Positions 19,222 to 27,810 of a DNA stretch of 57,172 nt are shown here, piece by piece. The DNA comes from an uncultured Flavonifractor sp. (GTDB lineage: Bacteria > Bacillota > Clostridia > Oscillospirales > Oscillospiraceae), in contig CALWOL010000031.1 of the NCBI GenBank assembly GCA_944383135.1, positions 1 to 57,172 on the forward strand, given 5' to 3'. The notes under the pieces are model-generated. The model did no database searches and had not been told where the DNA came from. It saw only the letters and a program-made list of their open reading frames with translations. Both the position numbers and the translations under genes were made by a program. Position 1 is the first letter of the stretch; every line of letters starts with the position of its first letter.

Positions 19222-19250
19222 ATATTATCATGTTTTCTTCTGATTTGCAA
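19222..19250 (-). promoter_or_regulatory. Promoter of the TetR gene
   Basis: Minus strand: TTGCAA (19245-19250), 17-base spacer, TAATAT (19222-19227), 51 bases before the start codon. The AT-rich area around the -10 contains imperfect dyads that could be the operator, but none is convincing. Confidence 0.7.
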
Positions 19251-19296
19251 GGAAATCCTCCTGTACGCTCCCCCCTGTTGCGACAGAAAAAAACGC

Positions 19297-19325
19297 TTGC
19301 AATGCCGTTCAATTCATGCTATACT
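19297..19325 (+). promoter_or_regulatory. Promoter of tRNA-Gly
   Basis: TTGCAA (19297-19302), 17 bases, TATACT (19320-19325). The tRNA begins 22 bases after the -10 box. Confidence 0.85.
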
Positions 19326-19346
19326 AACTTAGTCAGCTAATCAGAC

Positions 19347-19420
19347 GCAGGTATAGTTCAGTGGTAGAACGTCAGCTTCCCAAGCTGAATATGGGAGTTC
19401 GATTCTCCTTACCTGCTCCA
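19347..19420 (+). tRNA. tRNA-Gly (anticodon CCC)
   Basis: A 74-base cloverleaf. The acceptor stem is GCAGGTA pairing with TACCTGC, the D arm is AGTTCAGTGGTAGAAC, and the anticodon stem TCAGC/GCTGA encloses the loop TTCCCAA with anticodon CCC. The T loop is TTCGATT. The CCA end is encoded (19418-19420). It decodes GGG. Confidence 0.97.
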
Positions 19421-19423
19421 GAA

Positions 19424-19456
19424 AAGACGGCTTGTGTTTGCAAGTCGTCTTTTTTT
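19424..19456 (+). terminator. Terminator of tRNA-Gly
   Basis: AAGACGGCTTG (19424-19434) pairs with CAAGTCGTCTT (19441-19451) with one G-T wobble, followed by a T-run. Confidence 0.9.
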
Positions 19457-19478
19457 GTCCCCTTTCCGCCTTCAGAAA

Positions 19479-19525
19479 TTTGAAAGAAATTCCTCAGCGG
19501 CTTTGAAAGATTTTGATTGTATCCT
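19479..19525 (+). promoter_or_regulatory. Candidate response-regulator boxes before the two-component genes
   Basis: TTTGAAAGA occurs at 19479-19487 and again at 19502-19510, 23 bases apart, about two helix turns. A possible -10 (TATCCT, 19520-19525) follows, with no good -35 at 17 bases. This fits an OmpR-type activator binding direct repeats in place of a -35, here perhaps autoregulation. Weak evidence. Confidence 0.35.
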
Positions 19526-19549
19526 TGAGACAGACAGGAGGAGGTTCCC

Positions 19550-20248
19550 ATGAATGAGTGCATTTTGGTGGTGGATGACGACGCCGAGATTGTGAAGGCC
19601 ATTGCTCTTCTGCTGGAAAAGGAAGGCTATCGGGTACTGAAGGCCTACAACGGCATGGAGGCCCTGGAGCTGGCGGTGGAGCCCGAGCTGCGGCTTATCC
19701 TTATGGATGTGATGATGCCCAAGCTGGATGGGCTGTCGGCGGTGCTGAAAATCCGGGAGCGGCGCAACCTGCCCATCCTCATTCTCAGCGCCAAGAGTGA
19801 GGATACCGACAAAATTCTGGGGCTCTCCATGGGGGCCGACGACTATATCGCCAAGCCCTTCCATCCCCAGGAGCTGGTGGCCCGGGTGCGCAGCCACCTG
19901 CGGCGGTATACCCAGCTGGGGGACGTAAACGCCGCCGTCCAGGCCGGGGAAATCCGCAGCGGTCGGCTTTGCTACCGGCCGGAAGAGCGGGTGCTGCTGG
20001 CCGACGGCGAGCCGGTGCGGCTGACCGCCACCGAGCTGAAAATCGTGGATTTACTGATGCGCAACGTGGGACGTATCTTCCCCGCCGAGGAGATCTACCG
20101 CCGGGTATGGGGCGAGGAACCCTATGCCACGGAGAATACGGTGATGGTCCACATCCGGCGGATTCGGGAAAAGATTGAACTCAACCCAAAGGAACCGGAA
20201 TATTTAAAGGTGGTGTGGGGAATTGGATACAAAATTGAGAAGCATTAA
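19550..20248 (+). CDS. OmpR/PhoB-type response regulator
   Basis: A 232-residue response regulator. The receiver domain (about 1-117) has the acidic pair in VVDDDAE, the phospho-acceptor Asp in LILMDVMMPKLDG, the Ser/Thr switch in LSAKSE and the Lys in IAKPF. The C-terminal winged helix (about 135-230) has TATELKIVDLL and ENTVMVHIRRIREKIE, as in VanR-like members. It overlaps the kinase gene by 26 bases, so the two are coupled. AGGAGGAGG gives an excellent ribosome site. Confidence 0.95.
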   Translation: MNECILVVDDDAEIVKAIALLLEKEGYRVLKAYNGMEALELAVEPELRLILMDVMMPKLDGLSAVLKIRERRNLPILILSAKSEDTDKILGLSMGADDYIAKPFHPQELVARVRSHLRRYTQLGDVNAAVQAGEIRSGRLCYRPEERVLLADGEPVRLTATELKIVDLLMRNVGRIFPAEEIYRRVWGEEPYATENTVMVHIRRIREKIELNPKEPEYLKVVWGIGYKIEKH

Positions 20249-22286
20249 GCCCGCCCTGGCCCTTCTGGCCTTTGTGCTTGGGGTGAGCCTGCTGCTGTAC
20301 AGTGGAGCGGCCTGGCTGTTCCTCCTTACCAATACCAGCCCCAGTACCCGGGTCAGCCTGCTGGATGCCTTCCAGGCTGACTACCAGAATACCTCCCTCT
20401 TCCGCCGTATGTTGGGAGAGGACCTCTACGCCCTGCTTCACTATGCCACCAGCACGGAGTACTATTCCAGCGCGCCCCTGGCGGAGGATGACACAGACCT
20501 GCTCTACCATGTGGAAAAGGACGGCCGTCTCCTGGCCTCCAATACCTCCGCCGACCTTTCCGCCCTGGACGGTCTGCCTGAGGGCTACAATTTCCTCTTA
20601 ATTTTTAACGGAGAGACCGCCTCCATCTGGAAGGACGGCCAAGAGGTAAACGTGTACGGCGACGGCTTCTACCGGGGCTGGGAGGAGGACTGGTATGTGC
20701 CCGGCTATGCCAACGGGAGTACCCATGACGAGGCGGAATATGCCCAGGTGGTGGCCTGCCTGGCCGCGGCAAAAGATCCGGCAAGCAGCACCTCCGGTTA
20801 TGGCTTCTACCACATCGTACAGGATATGTCCCGTATGCGTGTCCTTCTCATCTGGCTGCTGGTGGTACCTCCGGCGGCGGGCGTCGCCCTGCTGGTCTGG
20901 TATATCCTCTGGCGCAGATACAAGCGGCGGGCCGACCAGGCCATCGCCTGGTTCACCGGCCACATCTGGCTGGAGCTCAAGGCCGCCCTGCTTCTCCCCC
21001 TGGTTTTCCTCTGGTCAGATGCCGTGACAGGCTGTATCGGGCTGTTCATCCGCCTCAACAGCAGCCTGCTGTTCTGGGCGCTGGCCGTCCTGCCCGCCTT
21101 TTGGTGGTCCTGCCTCTATCTCAACGACGTGCGGTACAATTTCGGCCGGCTGCGCGCCCACAGCTTCTGTGCCGCATGCGTCCGGCTGTTCCACCGTCAG
21201 GCGCTGGCCTGGTCCGTCCAGCAGAGGATGGACCGGCGCGCAGTGCTCCAGTTTGTGCTGTGCATTCCCTTCTTTCTGGTGTGCGCCGCGCAAATCCCCG
21301 GCCTCTATTCCCGGCGGTATTACACCGGCCTGCTGCCTCTCCTGCTGGCGCTGATTTGTCTGGGCGGTGCGGCTCTCATCGCTGCCCAAATCCGCCTGAT
21401 GACCGCCAACCGGAAGGCCATGGCAGATATGGACAGGCTGCTCACCCACATCCAGGCCGCCGGGGCAGGCCAGCCCGTCGGGTCTCTGGAGCTGCCGGAG
21501 GGCTCCGACCTGGCGGATGCCGCCGCCAGCCTGGACCAGATGGAAAAGGGGCTGCGCACCGCCCTGATAGAGCAGATGAAAAGCGAGCGGACCAAAATCG
21601 AACTGATTGCCAATGTGTCCCACGATTTGAAAACCCCCCTCACCTCCATCGTCAGCTATGTGGAGCTGCTCCAGCAGGAGGAGGGGCTGCCGGAACATGT
21701 GCGGGATTATATCCGCATTCTGGCGGACAAGTCTCAGCGGCTCCAGGCCATGGTGCGGGACGTATTCGAGGTGAGCAAGGCCGCCGCCGGGAATCTGCCG
21801 GTAACGGTGGAGCCCCTGGACTACGCCAAGCTGCTGCGGCAGACACTGGCGGATATGAGCGAGGAGATTGAACGCGCCTCCGCCGTCCTGCGGCCTTCCC
21901 TGCCGGAGACACCGGTGTGGATTGAGGCCGACGGGGACCGGCTGTACCGGGTGTTCCAGAATCTCATCAGCAACGCCCTGAAATATGCCCTGGACGGCTC
22001 CCGGATCTATCTGGACCTGGCATTGGAGGAGGGCCAGGCGGCCGCCGTCATCCGCAATATTTCCCGGGACGAGCTGCCCCAGGGGGTGGACTTCACTCAG
22101 CGGTTCGTCCGGGGAGACTCCAGCCGGACCGACGGAGGCAGCGGTCTGGGACTGTCCATTGCCCGCACCTTTACGGAGGCCTGCGGAGGCAGCTTCTCCC
22201 TGCGCACCGAGGCCGATTTGTTCACCGTCCGGGTGGCCTTCCCCCTTACAAACAGACGCCCGGCGGAGGTGCCGCCGGCGGTATAG
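20223..22286 (+). CDS. Membrane sensor histidine kinase with extra membrane spans
   Basis: A 687-residue kinase that starts at TTG 20223 inside the regulator gene. It has one N-terminal span (about 10-35), an outside domain of about 170 residues and a second span (about 207-230). Unusually, four or so further hydrophobic segments (about 250-395) come before a HAMP-like linker. The H box is NVSHDLKTPLTSIVSY with the phospho-acceptor His, the N box NLISNALKYA and the G box GGSGLGLSIA. The extra membrane block is found in a Clostridia subgroup of VanS-like kinases. The signal is unknown. The MATE exporter downstream has its own promoter. Confidence 0.92.
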   Translation: MDTKLRSIKPALALLAFVLGVSLLLYSGAAWLFLLTNTSPSTRVSLLDAFQADYQNTSLFRRMLGEDLYALLHYATSTEYYSSAPLAEDDTDLLYHVEKDGRLLASNTSADLSALDGLPEGYNFLLIFNGETASIWKDGQEVNVYGDGFYRGWEEDWYVPGYANGSTHDEAEYAQVVACLAAAKDPASSTSGYGFYHIVQDMSRMRVLLIWLLVVPPAAGVALLVWYILWRRYKRRADQAIAWFTGHIWLELKAALLLPLVFLWSDAVTGCIGLFIRLNSSLLFWALAVLPAFWWSCLYLNDVRYNFGRLRAHSFCAACVRLFHRQALAWSVQQRMDRRAVLQFVLCIPFFLVCAAQIPGLYSRRYYTGLLPLLLALICLGGAALIAAQIRLMTANRKAMADMDRLLTHIQAAGAGQPVGSLELPEGSDLADAAASLDQMEKGLRTALIEQMKSERTKIELIANVSHDLKTPLTSIVSYVELLQQEEGLPEHVRDYIRILADKSQRLQAMVRDVFEVSKAAAGNLPVTVEPLDYAKLLRQTLADMSEEIERASAVLRPSLPETPVWIEADGDRLYRVFQNLISNALKYALDGSRIYLDLALEEGQAAAVIRNISRDELPQGVDFTQRFVRGDSSRTDGGSGLGLSIARTFTEACGGSFSLRTEADLFTVRVAFPLTNRRPAEVPPAV

Positions 22287-22295
22287 GTATAGACA

Positions 22296-22346
22296 GACAG
22301 AAAGCGGCGGAGCCGCCCGTTTCGGGCGGCTCCGCCGCTTTCTGTC
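22296..22346 (+). terminator. 24-base perfect hairpin after the histidine kinase gene
   Basis: Arms 22296-22319 and 22323-22346 are perfectly complementary with a TTT loop. There is no following T-run, so it may act as a weak terminator, a 3' end stabiliser or an insulator for the promoter that begins 8 bases later. Confidence 0.7.
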
Positions 22347-22352
22347 ATATTG

Positions 22353-22382
22353 ATTGACATGTCAATATTCCTATATTAAAAT
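22353..22382 (+). promoter_or_regulatory. MATE promoter with palindromic operator over the -35 box
   Basis: TTGACA (22354-22359), 17-base spacer, TAAAAT (22377-22382). The -35 box lies inside the perfect 14-base palindrome ATTGACATGTCAAT (22353-22366), the position expected for a repressor site. The regulator is unknown. Confidence 0.8.
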
Positions 22383-22418
22383 AAATGTATACCTTTACCG
22401 AAATGGGGCGACACATTT

Positions 22419-23807
22419 ATGGACTCTACCCGCGCCAACCCGCTGGGCACCGCACCCATCAGCCGTCTGCTGCCCAAATTCGCCATTCCGTCGGTCATCG
22501 CTTTCCTGGTCACCTCTCTGTACAACATTGTGGACCAGATTTTTATTGGGCAGGGCGTGGGCTATCTGGGCAACGCGGCCACCACCGTGGCCTTTCCCTT
22601 CGTCACCGCCTCCACCGCCATTGCCCTGCTGATGGGCATCGGCACGGCGGCCAACTTCAACCTGAATTTGGGGGCCGGGCGGCGGGAGGCGGCCCGGCAG
22701 GTGGCTGGCACCGGTCTGGTGGTGCTGGCCGGGTTGGGGGTGCTCCTGGGGCTGGCGGCCTACTTCCTCCGTGCTCCCCTGCTCACCTTCTTTGCCGCCA
22801 CCCCCGACGTGTTTCCCTATGCTATGACCTACACCGGCATCATTGCCTTCGGCCTGCCCATGGTCACCTTTACCACCGGGGCCAGCACCGTGATCCGGGC
22901 GGATGGAAGCCCCGCCTACTCCATGTTCTGCACCCTGTCCGGGGCCATTCTCAACACCATCCTGGACCCTATCTTCATCTTCCCCCTGGACATGGGGGTG
23001 GCGGGCGGAGCCCTTGCCACTGTCATCGGACAGGCCCTCTCCCTGGTGCTGGTGCTGGTCTATCTGCTGCGCACCCGGCTGCGCACCCTGCCCCTCACCC
23101 GGGCGGACCTGCGGCCCCAGCCCCGCCTGCTCAAGCTCATCTTCGCCCTGGGCATGGCGCCCTTCTTCAACCAGATTGCCATGCTGCTGGTTCAGGTGGT
23201 ACTCAACAACACCCTCACCTATTACGGCGCCCTGTCCCAGTACGGCTCCGATATTCCCCTGGCCTGCGTGGGGGTCATCTCCAAGGTCAACACTCTGGTG
23301 CTGGGCTTTACCATCGGCATTTCCCAGGGCTGTCAGCCCATTTTCAGCTATAACTACGGCGCGGGCAAGTACAGCCGGGTACGGGAGGCCTACCGGAAGG
23401 CACTCATCGCCGCAACCCTCATCTGCTGTGCGGCGTTCCTCTGCTTCCAGCTTTTCCCCCGCCAGATTGCCGCCATCTTCGACGCCTCCGGCTCGGCACT
23501 GTACTTTCAGTTCTCCCAGCGGTACTTCCGCATCTTCATGCTGATGACCTTTGTCAACGCGGTGCAGCCCATTACCTCCAACTTCTTTACCTCCATCGGC
23601 CAGGCAAAAAAGGGTATCCTCATCTCCCTTACCCGGCAGGTGCTTTTCCTTATCCCCCTCATTCTCCTCTTCCCCCTGCTGTGGGGCATCGATGGGGTGA
23701 TGTACGCCGGACCCATTGCCGACAGTGCCGCGCTGGTGGCGGCCTTCCTGCTCACCCAGCGGGAAATGCACCGGATGCCCGCCCAGGACAGGCTGCCCCA
23801 AAGTTAG
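22419..23807 (+). CDS. MATE family efflux transporter
   Basis: A 462-residue polytopic transporter with about twelve spans in two similar halves. The family pattern is clear: MDSTRANPLGTAPISRLLPKF, FAIPSVIAFLVTSLYNIVDQIFIG and the second-half counterpart GFTIGISQGCQPIFSYNYGAG. MATE proteins export cationic drugs or metabolites using Na+ or H+ gradients. It is transcribed from its own promoter with an operator-like palindrome. It stands alone between the two-component genes and a convergent microprotein gene. Confidence 0.94.
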   Translation: MDSTRANPLGTAPISRLLPKFAIPSVIAFLVTSLYNIVDQIFIGQGVGYLGNAATTVAFPFVTASTAIALLMGIGTAANFNLNLGAGRREAARQVAGTGLVVLAGLGVLLGLAAYFLRAPLLTFFAATPDVFPYAMTYTGIIAFGLPMVTFTTGASTVIRADGSPAYSMFCTLSGAILNTILDPIFIFPLDMGVAGGALATVIGQALSLVLVLVYLLRTRLRTLPLTRADLRPQPRLLKLIFALGMAPFFNQIAMLLVQVVLNNTLTYYGALSQYGSDIPLACVGVISKVNTLVLGFTIGISQGCQPIFSYNYGAGKYSRVREAYRKALIAATLICCAAFLCFQLFPRQIAAIFDASGSALYFQFSQRYFRIFMLMTFVNAVQPITSNFFTSIGQAKKGILISLTRQVLFLIPLILLFPLLWGIDGVMYAGPIADSAALVAAFLLTQREMHRMPAQDRLPQS

Positions 23808-23838
23808 CCGCCGGCCCTTCCCTCCCGGACAAAACGAG

Positions 23839-23864
23839 CGCCGCAGGGCAAATGCCCTGCGGCG
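23839..23864. terminator. Terminator shared by MATE and the microprotein gene
   Basis: CGCCGCAGGGCA (23839-23850) mirrors TGCCCTGCGGCG (23853-23864). T-rich sequence follows on plus (TTCTCTTT) and TTTT follows on minus. Confidence 0.85.
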
Positions 23865-23899
23865 TTCTCTTTGCCGGCTTCCGGCTATGGTACAGCAGC

Positions 23900-24040
23900 T
23901 CAGCAGCAGCTGTTGCCGCAGCCGCAGCCGCCGCTGCTGGCCTGGCTGGCACCGCCGCAGCAGCAGCACAGCAGGATGAGAATCAGGATGATCCACAGGC
24001 AGCTCCCGCCGCCAAAGCCACAGCCGTTATTGCACCCCAT
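23900..24040 (-). CDS. Small Cys-rich single-span membrane protein
   Basis: A 46-residue product. AGGAGG sits 8 bases before ATG 24040, so the longer 71-residue version is unlikely. It has a Gly/Cys-rich head (MGCNNGCGFGGGSC), one short hydrophobic span (LWIILILILL), a run of four Cys and a Gly/Ser/Cys tail; 11 of 46 residues are Cys. The layout resembles YjcZ-like spore or membrane microproteins, with far more cysteine. It sits between the MATE terminator and the ABC exporter operon. Function unknown; metal binding or disulfide-linked assembly are possibilities only. Confidence 0.8.
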   Translation of the reverse strand: MGCNNGCGFGGGSCLWIILILILLCCCCGGASQASSGGCGCGNSCC

Positions 24041-24164
24041 ACGAAGTACCTCCTGGTTGAAGAATGGAAACCTGGAGCTGGCGGCGGGGCTTCCCGCTGT
24101 CCGGCCCGGTCTCATTCCATACTATGCCGAAGGAGCAAAGGGGTTCGGATGGAGGCTGATTTTT

Positions 24165-26039
24165 TTACTCCAGCTCAAAGGCGCCGGTATACAGCTGGTA
24201 ATACAGGCCGTGCTGGGCGATCAAATCCTCGTGGCTGCCCCGCTCCACAATACGGCCGTGGTCCAGCACCATGATGGCGTCGGAATTGCGGACGGTGGAG
24301 AGCCGGTGGGCGATGACGAACACGGTGCGGCCGCACATCAGAGAGTCCATACCCTGCTGAACAATGGCCTCGGTACGGGTGTCGATGGAGGAGGTGGCCT
24401 CGTCCAGGATCATCACCGGGGGATCGGCCACGGCGGCCCGGGCAATGGCGATGAGCTGCCGCTGGCCCTGGGACAGGTTGGCGCCGTTTCCGGTGAGCAT
24501 GGTGTCATAGCCCTGAGGCAGACGGCGGATGAAGTCGTCGGCATTGGCCAGGGCGGCGGCGGCCTCCACCTCCTCGTCGGTGGCCTCCAGGTTGCCGTAG
24601 CGGATGTTCTCCCGGACGGTGCCGGTGAACAGGTTGGTATCCTGGAGCACGATGCCCAGGCTCCGCCGCAGGTCCGGCTTATGGATATCATTGATGGAGA
24701 TGCCGTCATACCGGATTTTGCCGTCGGCAATGTCATAGAAGCGGTTGATGAGGTTGGTAATGGTGGTCTTGCCCGCGCCGGTGGCGCCCACGAAGGCCAG
24801 CTTCTGGCCGGGCTTGGCAAAGAGGGTGATGTCATGGAGGATGGTCTTTCCCTCCACATAGGCAAAGTCCACATCGTCAAAGCGCACATCGCCGGCCAGC
24901 CTGGTGTAGGCAAAAGACCCGTCCTCCTGGGGCACCTTCCAGGCCCACAGGTTGGTGCGCTCATTGGTCTCCTGGAGCGTACCTGCCTTGTCAAAGGAGA
25001 CATTCACCAGAGTGACCTTGCCATGGTCCTCCTCCACGGGCTCATCCATCAGGTCGAAAATACGCTGGGCGCCGGCCAGAGCCATGACCACCGAGTTCAG
25101 CTGCTGGGAAATCTGGCTGATAGGGTTGGACAGGCTCTTGGACAGCTGGAGGAAGGTGGCGATGACGCCCAGGGTAATGCCGGGGCCGATACCGCTGAGC
25201 GCCAGAGCGCCGCCGGCCATGGCGATGATCACGTACTGGACATTTCCAATATTCACCAAGATAGGCATGAGGATATTGGCATATTTGTTAGCCTTGTCAG
25301 CGCTCTCAAACAGGGCATTGTTCACTGCGTCAAAGCCCTCCCGGGCCTCCCGCTCGTGGCAGAACACCTTGACCACCTTCTGGCCGTTAATCATCTCCTC
25401 GATGTAGCCGTTCAGGTCGCCCAGCTTCACCTGCTGGCGGATAAAGTACCGGCCGCTGCGGCCAGCCAAAACGCGGGTAACCGCCAGCATACAGATAATG
25501 CACAGGATGACCACCCCGGTGAGCAGCAGGTCGGTGGTAATCATGCCGATAAAAGCCACCACAATCATCATCATGGAGTTGATGACCTGGGGGATGCTCT
25601 GGGAGAACATCTGACGCAGGGTGTCCACGTCGTTGGTGTAGACGCTCATCACGTCGCCGTGGGCGTGGGTGTCAAAGTACTTGATGGGCAGGGACTGCAT
25701 GTGGCCGAACAGGTCGTCCCGAATCTTCTTCTGCACGCCCTGGGAGATGGAGACCATCAGCCGGTTGTAGGCCAGGGCGCACAGGGCGCCGGTGACATAC
25801 AGGCAGCCCATCATGGTCAGGGCGTGAATCAGCCCGTCAAACACCGGGTTGTCCATGGCCAGCAGAGGGGTGATATAGTCGTCAATGAGGGAGCCCAGAA
25901 ACAGGGAGCCGGACACCGAGGCAGTGGCGCTCACCAGGATGCACAGCAGCACCAGAATAAACCGGAGGCTGTAACCCTTACCTACATAGCTCATCAGCCG
26001 GCGGACAGTATGGGACCTCTTCACAGGGTACTTATTCAT
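24165..26039 (-). CDS. ABC exporter subunit with consensus nucleotide site
   Basis: A 624-residue type IV half-transporter: six membrane spans (about 15-320) then an ATPase domain. It has canonical Walker A GATGAGKTT, Walker B VMILDEATSSID with catalytic Glu and an H-loop His in IAHRLST, but its signature is the variant NLSQGQRQL. An insert of about 40 residues precedes the ATPase (NLWAWKVPQEDGSF). The start at 26039 follows GGGAGG and overlaps the upstream partner gene by 8 bases. With the next gene it should form a heterodimeric exporter such as BmrCD or TM287/288. Substrate unknown, probably drugs or lipids. Confidence 0.94.
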   Translation of the reverse strand: MNKYPVKRSHTVRRLMSYVGKGYSLRFILVLLCILVSATASVSGSLFLGSLIDDYITPLLAMDNPVFDGLIHALTMMGCLYVTGALCALAYNRLMVSISQGVQKKIRDDLFGHMQSLPIKYFDTHAHGDVMSVYTNDVDTLRQMFSQSIPQVINSMMMIVVAFIGMITTDLLLTGVVILCIICMLAVTRVLAGRSGRYFIRQQVKLGDLNGYIEEMINGQKVVKVFCHEREAREGFDAVNNALFESADKANKYANILMPILVNIGNVQYVIIAMAGGALALSGIGPGITLGVIATFLQLSKSLSNPISQISQQLNSVVMALAGAQRIFDLMDEPVEEDHGKVTLVNVSFDKAGTLQETNERTNLWAWKVPQEDGSFAYTRLAGDVRFDDVDFAYVEGKTILHDITLFAKPGQKLAFVGATGAGKTTITNLINRFYDIADGKIRYDGISINDIHKPDLRRSLGIVLQDTNLFTGTVRENIRYGNLEATDEEVEAAAALANADDFIRRLPQGYDTMLTGNGANLSQGQRQLIAIARAAVADPPVMILDEATSSIDTRTEAIVQQGMDSLMCGRTVFVIAHRLSTVRNSDAIMVLDHGRIVERGSHEDLIAQHGLYYQLYTGAFELE

Positions 26040-27771
26040 CGTCGCCGCCTCCCTTCGTCTGGGACTCATAAATCTCCCGATAAATGTCGCAGCTCTGAAG
26101 CAGCTCTTCGTGGGTACCCATGGCGGCAATCTTTCCGCCGTCCATCACCAGAATCTTATCGGCGTCCTCGATGGAGGAAATGCGCTGGGCGATGATGAAC
26201 TTGGTGGTCTCGGGAATCTCCTCCCGGAAGGCCTTGCGGATGAGGGCGTCGGTCTTGGTGTCCACGGCGGAGGTGGAATCGTCCAGAATCAGAATCTTGG
26301 GCTTTTTCAGCAGGGCGCGGGCAATGCACAGCCGCTGCTTCTGGCCGCCGGAGACGTTGGAGCCGCCCTGCTCAATGTGGGTGTCATACTTGTCGGGGAA
26401 CTCCTGGATGAAGGGATCGGCCTGGGCCAGCTTGCACACCCGGACCATCTCCTCGTCGGTGGCGTCGGCATTGCCCCAGCGCAGGTTCTCCTTGATGGAC
26501 CCGGAGAAAAGCACGTTCTTCTGGAGCACCATGGCCACCTGCTCCCGCAGGGCGTCCATATCGTAGTCCCGCACGTCCACGCCGCCCACCAGCACACGGC
26601 CCTCGGTGGCGTCGTACAGGCGGGGAATGAGCTGCACCAGGGTGGTTTTGGAAGTGCCGGTGCCGCCCAGGATGCCCACCGTCTCGCCGGATTGGATGGT
26701 GAGGTTGACATCCTTCAGGCACTCCTTCTCCGGGTCCTTGGCGTAGCTGAAGCTGACGTTCTCAAACACCACCGAGCCGTCCTTCACCTCGTATACGGGG
26801 TCGGGGCCGTTCTTCAGGTCACTCTCCTCGTTGAGCAGCTCAATGATTCGCTCGGCAGAGGCGCGGGAGATGATAATCATCACCAGCACCATGGACAGCA
26901 TCATCAGACTCATCAGAATCATCATAATGTAGCTGAACATGCTGGTGAGCTGGCCCGTGGTGAGCTGGCCGCCCACCACCAGATTGGCGCCCAGCCAGGA
27001 TACAGTAATCATGCAGGCGTAAACACACAGCTGCATCAGGGGCATATTGAAGGCCACAATCTTTTCCGCCTTGGTGAAGTCCATGTAAATTTCATTGGAC
27101 ACCTTGCCGAATTTCTCCTTCTCATGGTCCTCCCGGACAAAGGACTTCACCACCCGGATACCCAGCAGGTTCTCCTGCACCACGTTGTTCAGCCAGTCAT
27201 ACCGCTTGAACACCCGCTCGAAAATGGGGTGGGCGGAGCGCATGATGGTCACCAGGCCCACCGCCAGGATGGGAATGACGATGAGGAAAATCAGCGCCAG
27301 CTTGGGGTTGATGGTAAAGGTAAGCACCCAGGCACAGATGAGCATAATGGGGCAGCGCACCGCAATGCGGATGATCATCATAAAGGCCATCTGCACGTTG
27401 GTCACATCGGTGGTCAGCCGGGTGATGATGCCGCCGGTGGAAAACTTGTCGATATTGGCAAAGGAAAACTTCTGTACATTCCGGTACATCTCCCGGCGCA
27501 GGTTGCGGGAAAAGCCGGTGGACGCCCGGGCAGCAAACCGGCCCGACAGGGCCCCCAGCAGCAGGGCAATCAGGGCCATGGCCACCACCGTGGCGCCATA
27601 TTGCAGAATGTGACCCATACTCCCTGCCTTCACCCCTTCATCCAGCAGCTTGCCGGTCATCATGGGGATGAGTACGTCGAATGCCACCTCGCCAATGACA
27701 AAAATGGGAGTGAGGATGGTGTCCCGCCAGAATTCCTGAATACAACTGGTCAATCCTCGTTTCTTCTTCAT
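26032..27771 (-). CDS. ABC exporter subunit with degenerate nucleotide site
   Basis: A 579-residue half-transporter, first in translation order of the pair. Six spans are followed by an ATPase whose Walker A is GGTGTSKTT (Ser for Gly), whose Walker B ends ILDDSTSAVD (Asp for the catalytic Glu) and whose H-loop His is Gln (IIAQRISS). Its signature VSGGQKQR is canonical. The partner has the mirror pattern, so the heterodimer would have one working and one degenerate ATP site, as known for asymmetric exporters. It lies 39 bases downstream of the MarR gene in one operon. Confidence 0.94.
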   Translation of the reverse strand: MKKKRGLTSCIQEFWRDTILTPIFVIGEVAFDVLIPMMTGKLLDEGVKAGSMGHILQYGATVVAMALIALLLGALSGRFAARASTGFSRNLRREMYRNVQKFSFANIDKFSTGGIITRLTTDVTNVQMAFMMIIRIAVRCPIMLICAWVLTFTINPKLALIFLIVIPILAVGLVTIMRSAHPIFERVFKRYDWLNNVVQENLLGIRVVKSFVREDHEKEKFGKVSNEIYMDFTKAEKIVAFNMPLMQLCVYACMITVSWLGANLVVGGQLTTGQLTSMFSYIMMILMSLMMLSMVLVMIIISRASAERIIELLNEESDLKNGPDPVYEVKDGSVVFENVSFSYAKDPEKECLKDVNLTIQSGETVGILGGTGTSKTTLVQLIPRLYDATEGRVLVGGVDVRDYDMDALREQVAMVLQKNVLFSGSIKENLRWGNADATDEEMVRVCKLAQADPFIQEFPDKYDTHIEQGGSNVSGGQKQRLCIARALLKKPKILILDDSTSAVDTKTDALIRKAFREEIPETTKFIIAQRISSIEDADKILVMDGGKIAAMGTHEELLQSCDIYREIYESQTKGGGDDE

Positions 27772-27810
27772 AGGTTTCCTCCTTAGGAATGCTGTTGTTC
27801 TGGGCTTCGC

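Noticed and set aside
19172..19250. TetR operator in the AT-rich stretch upstream
   Set aside because: Only odd-length, imperfect dyads are present.
24041..24164. Promoter for the Cys-rich microprotein and terminator for the ABC operon
   Set aside because: No clear -35/-10 pair and no strong hairpin were seen in this gap.
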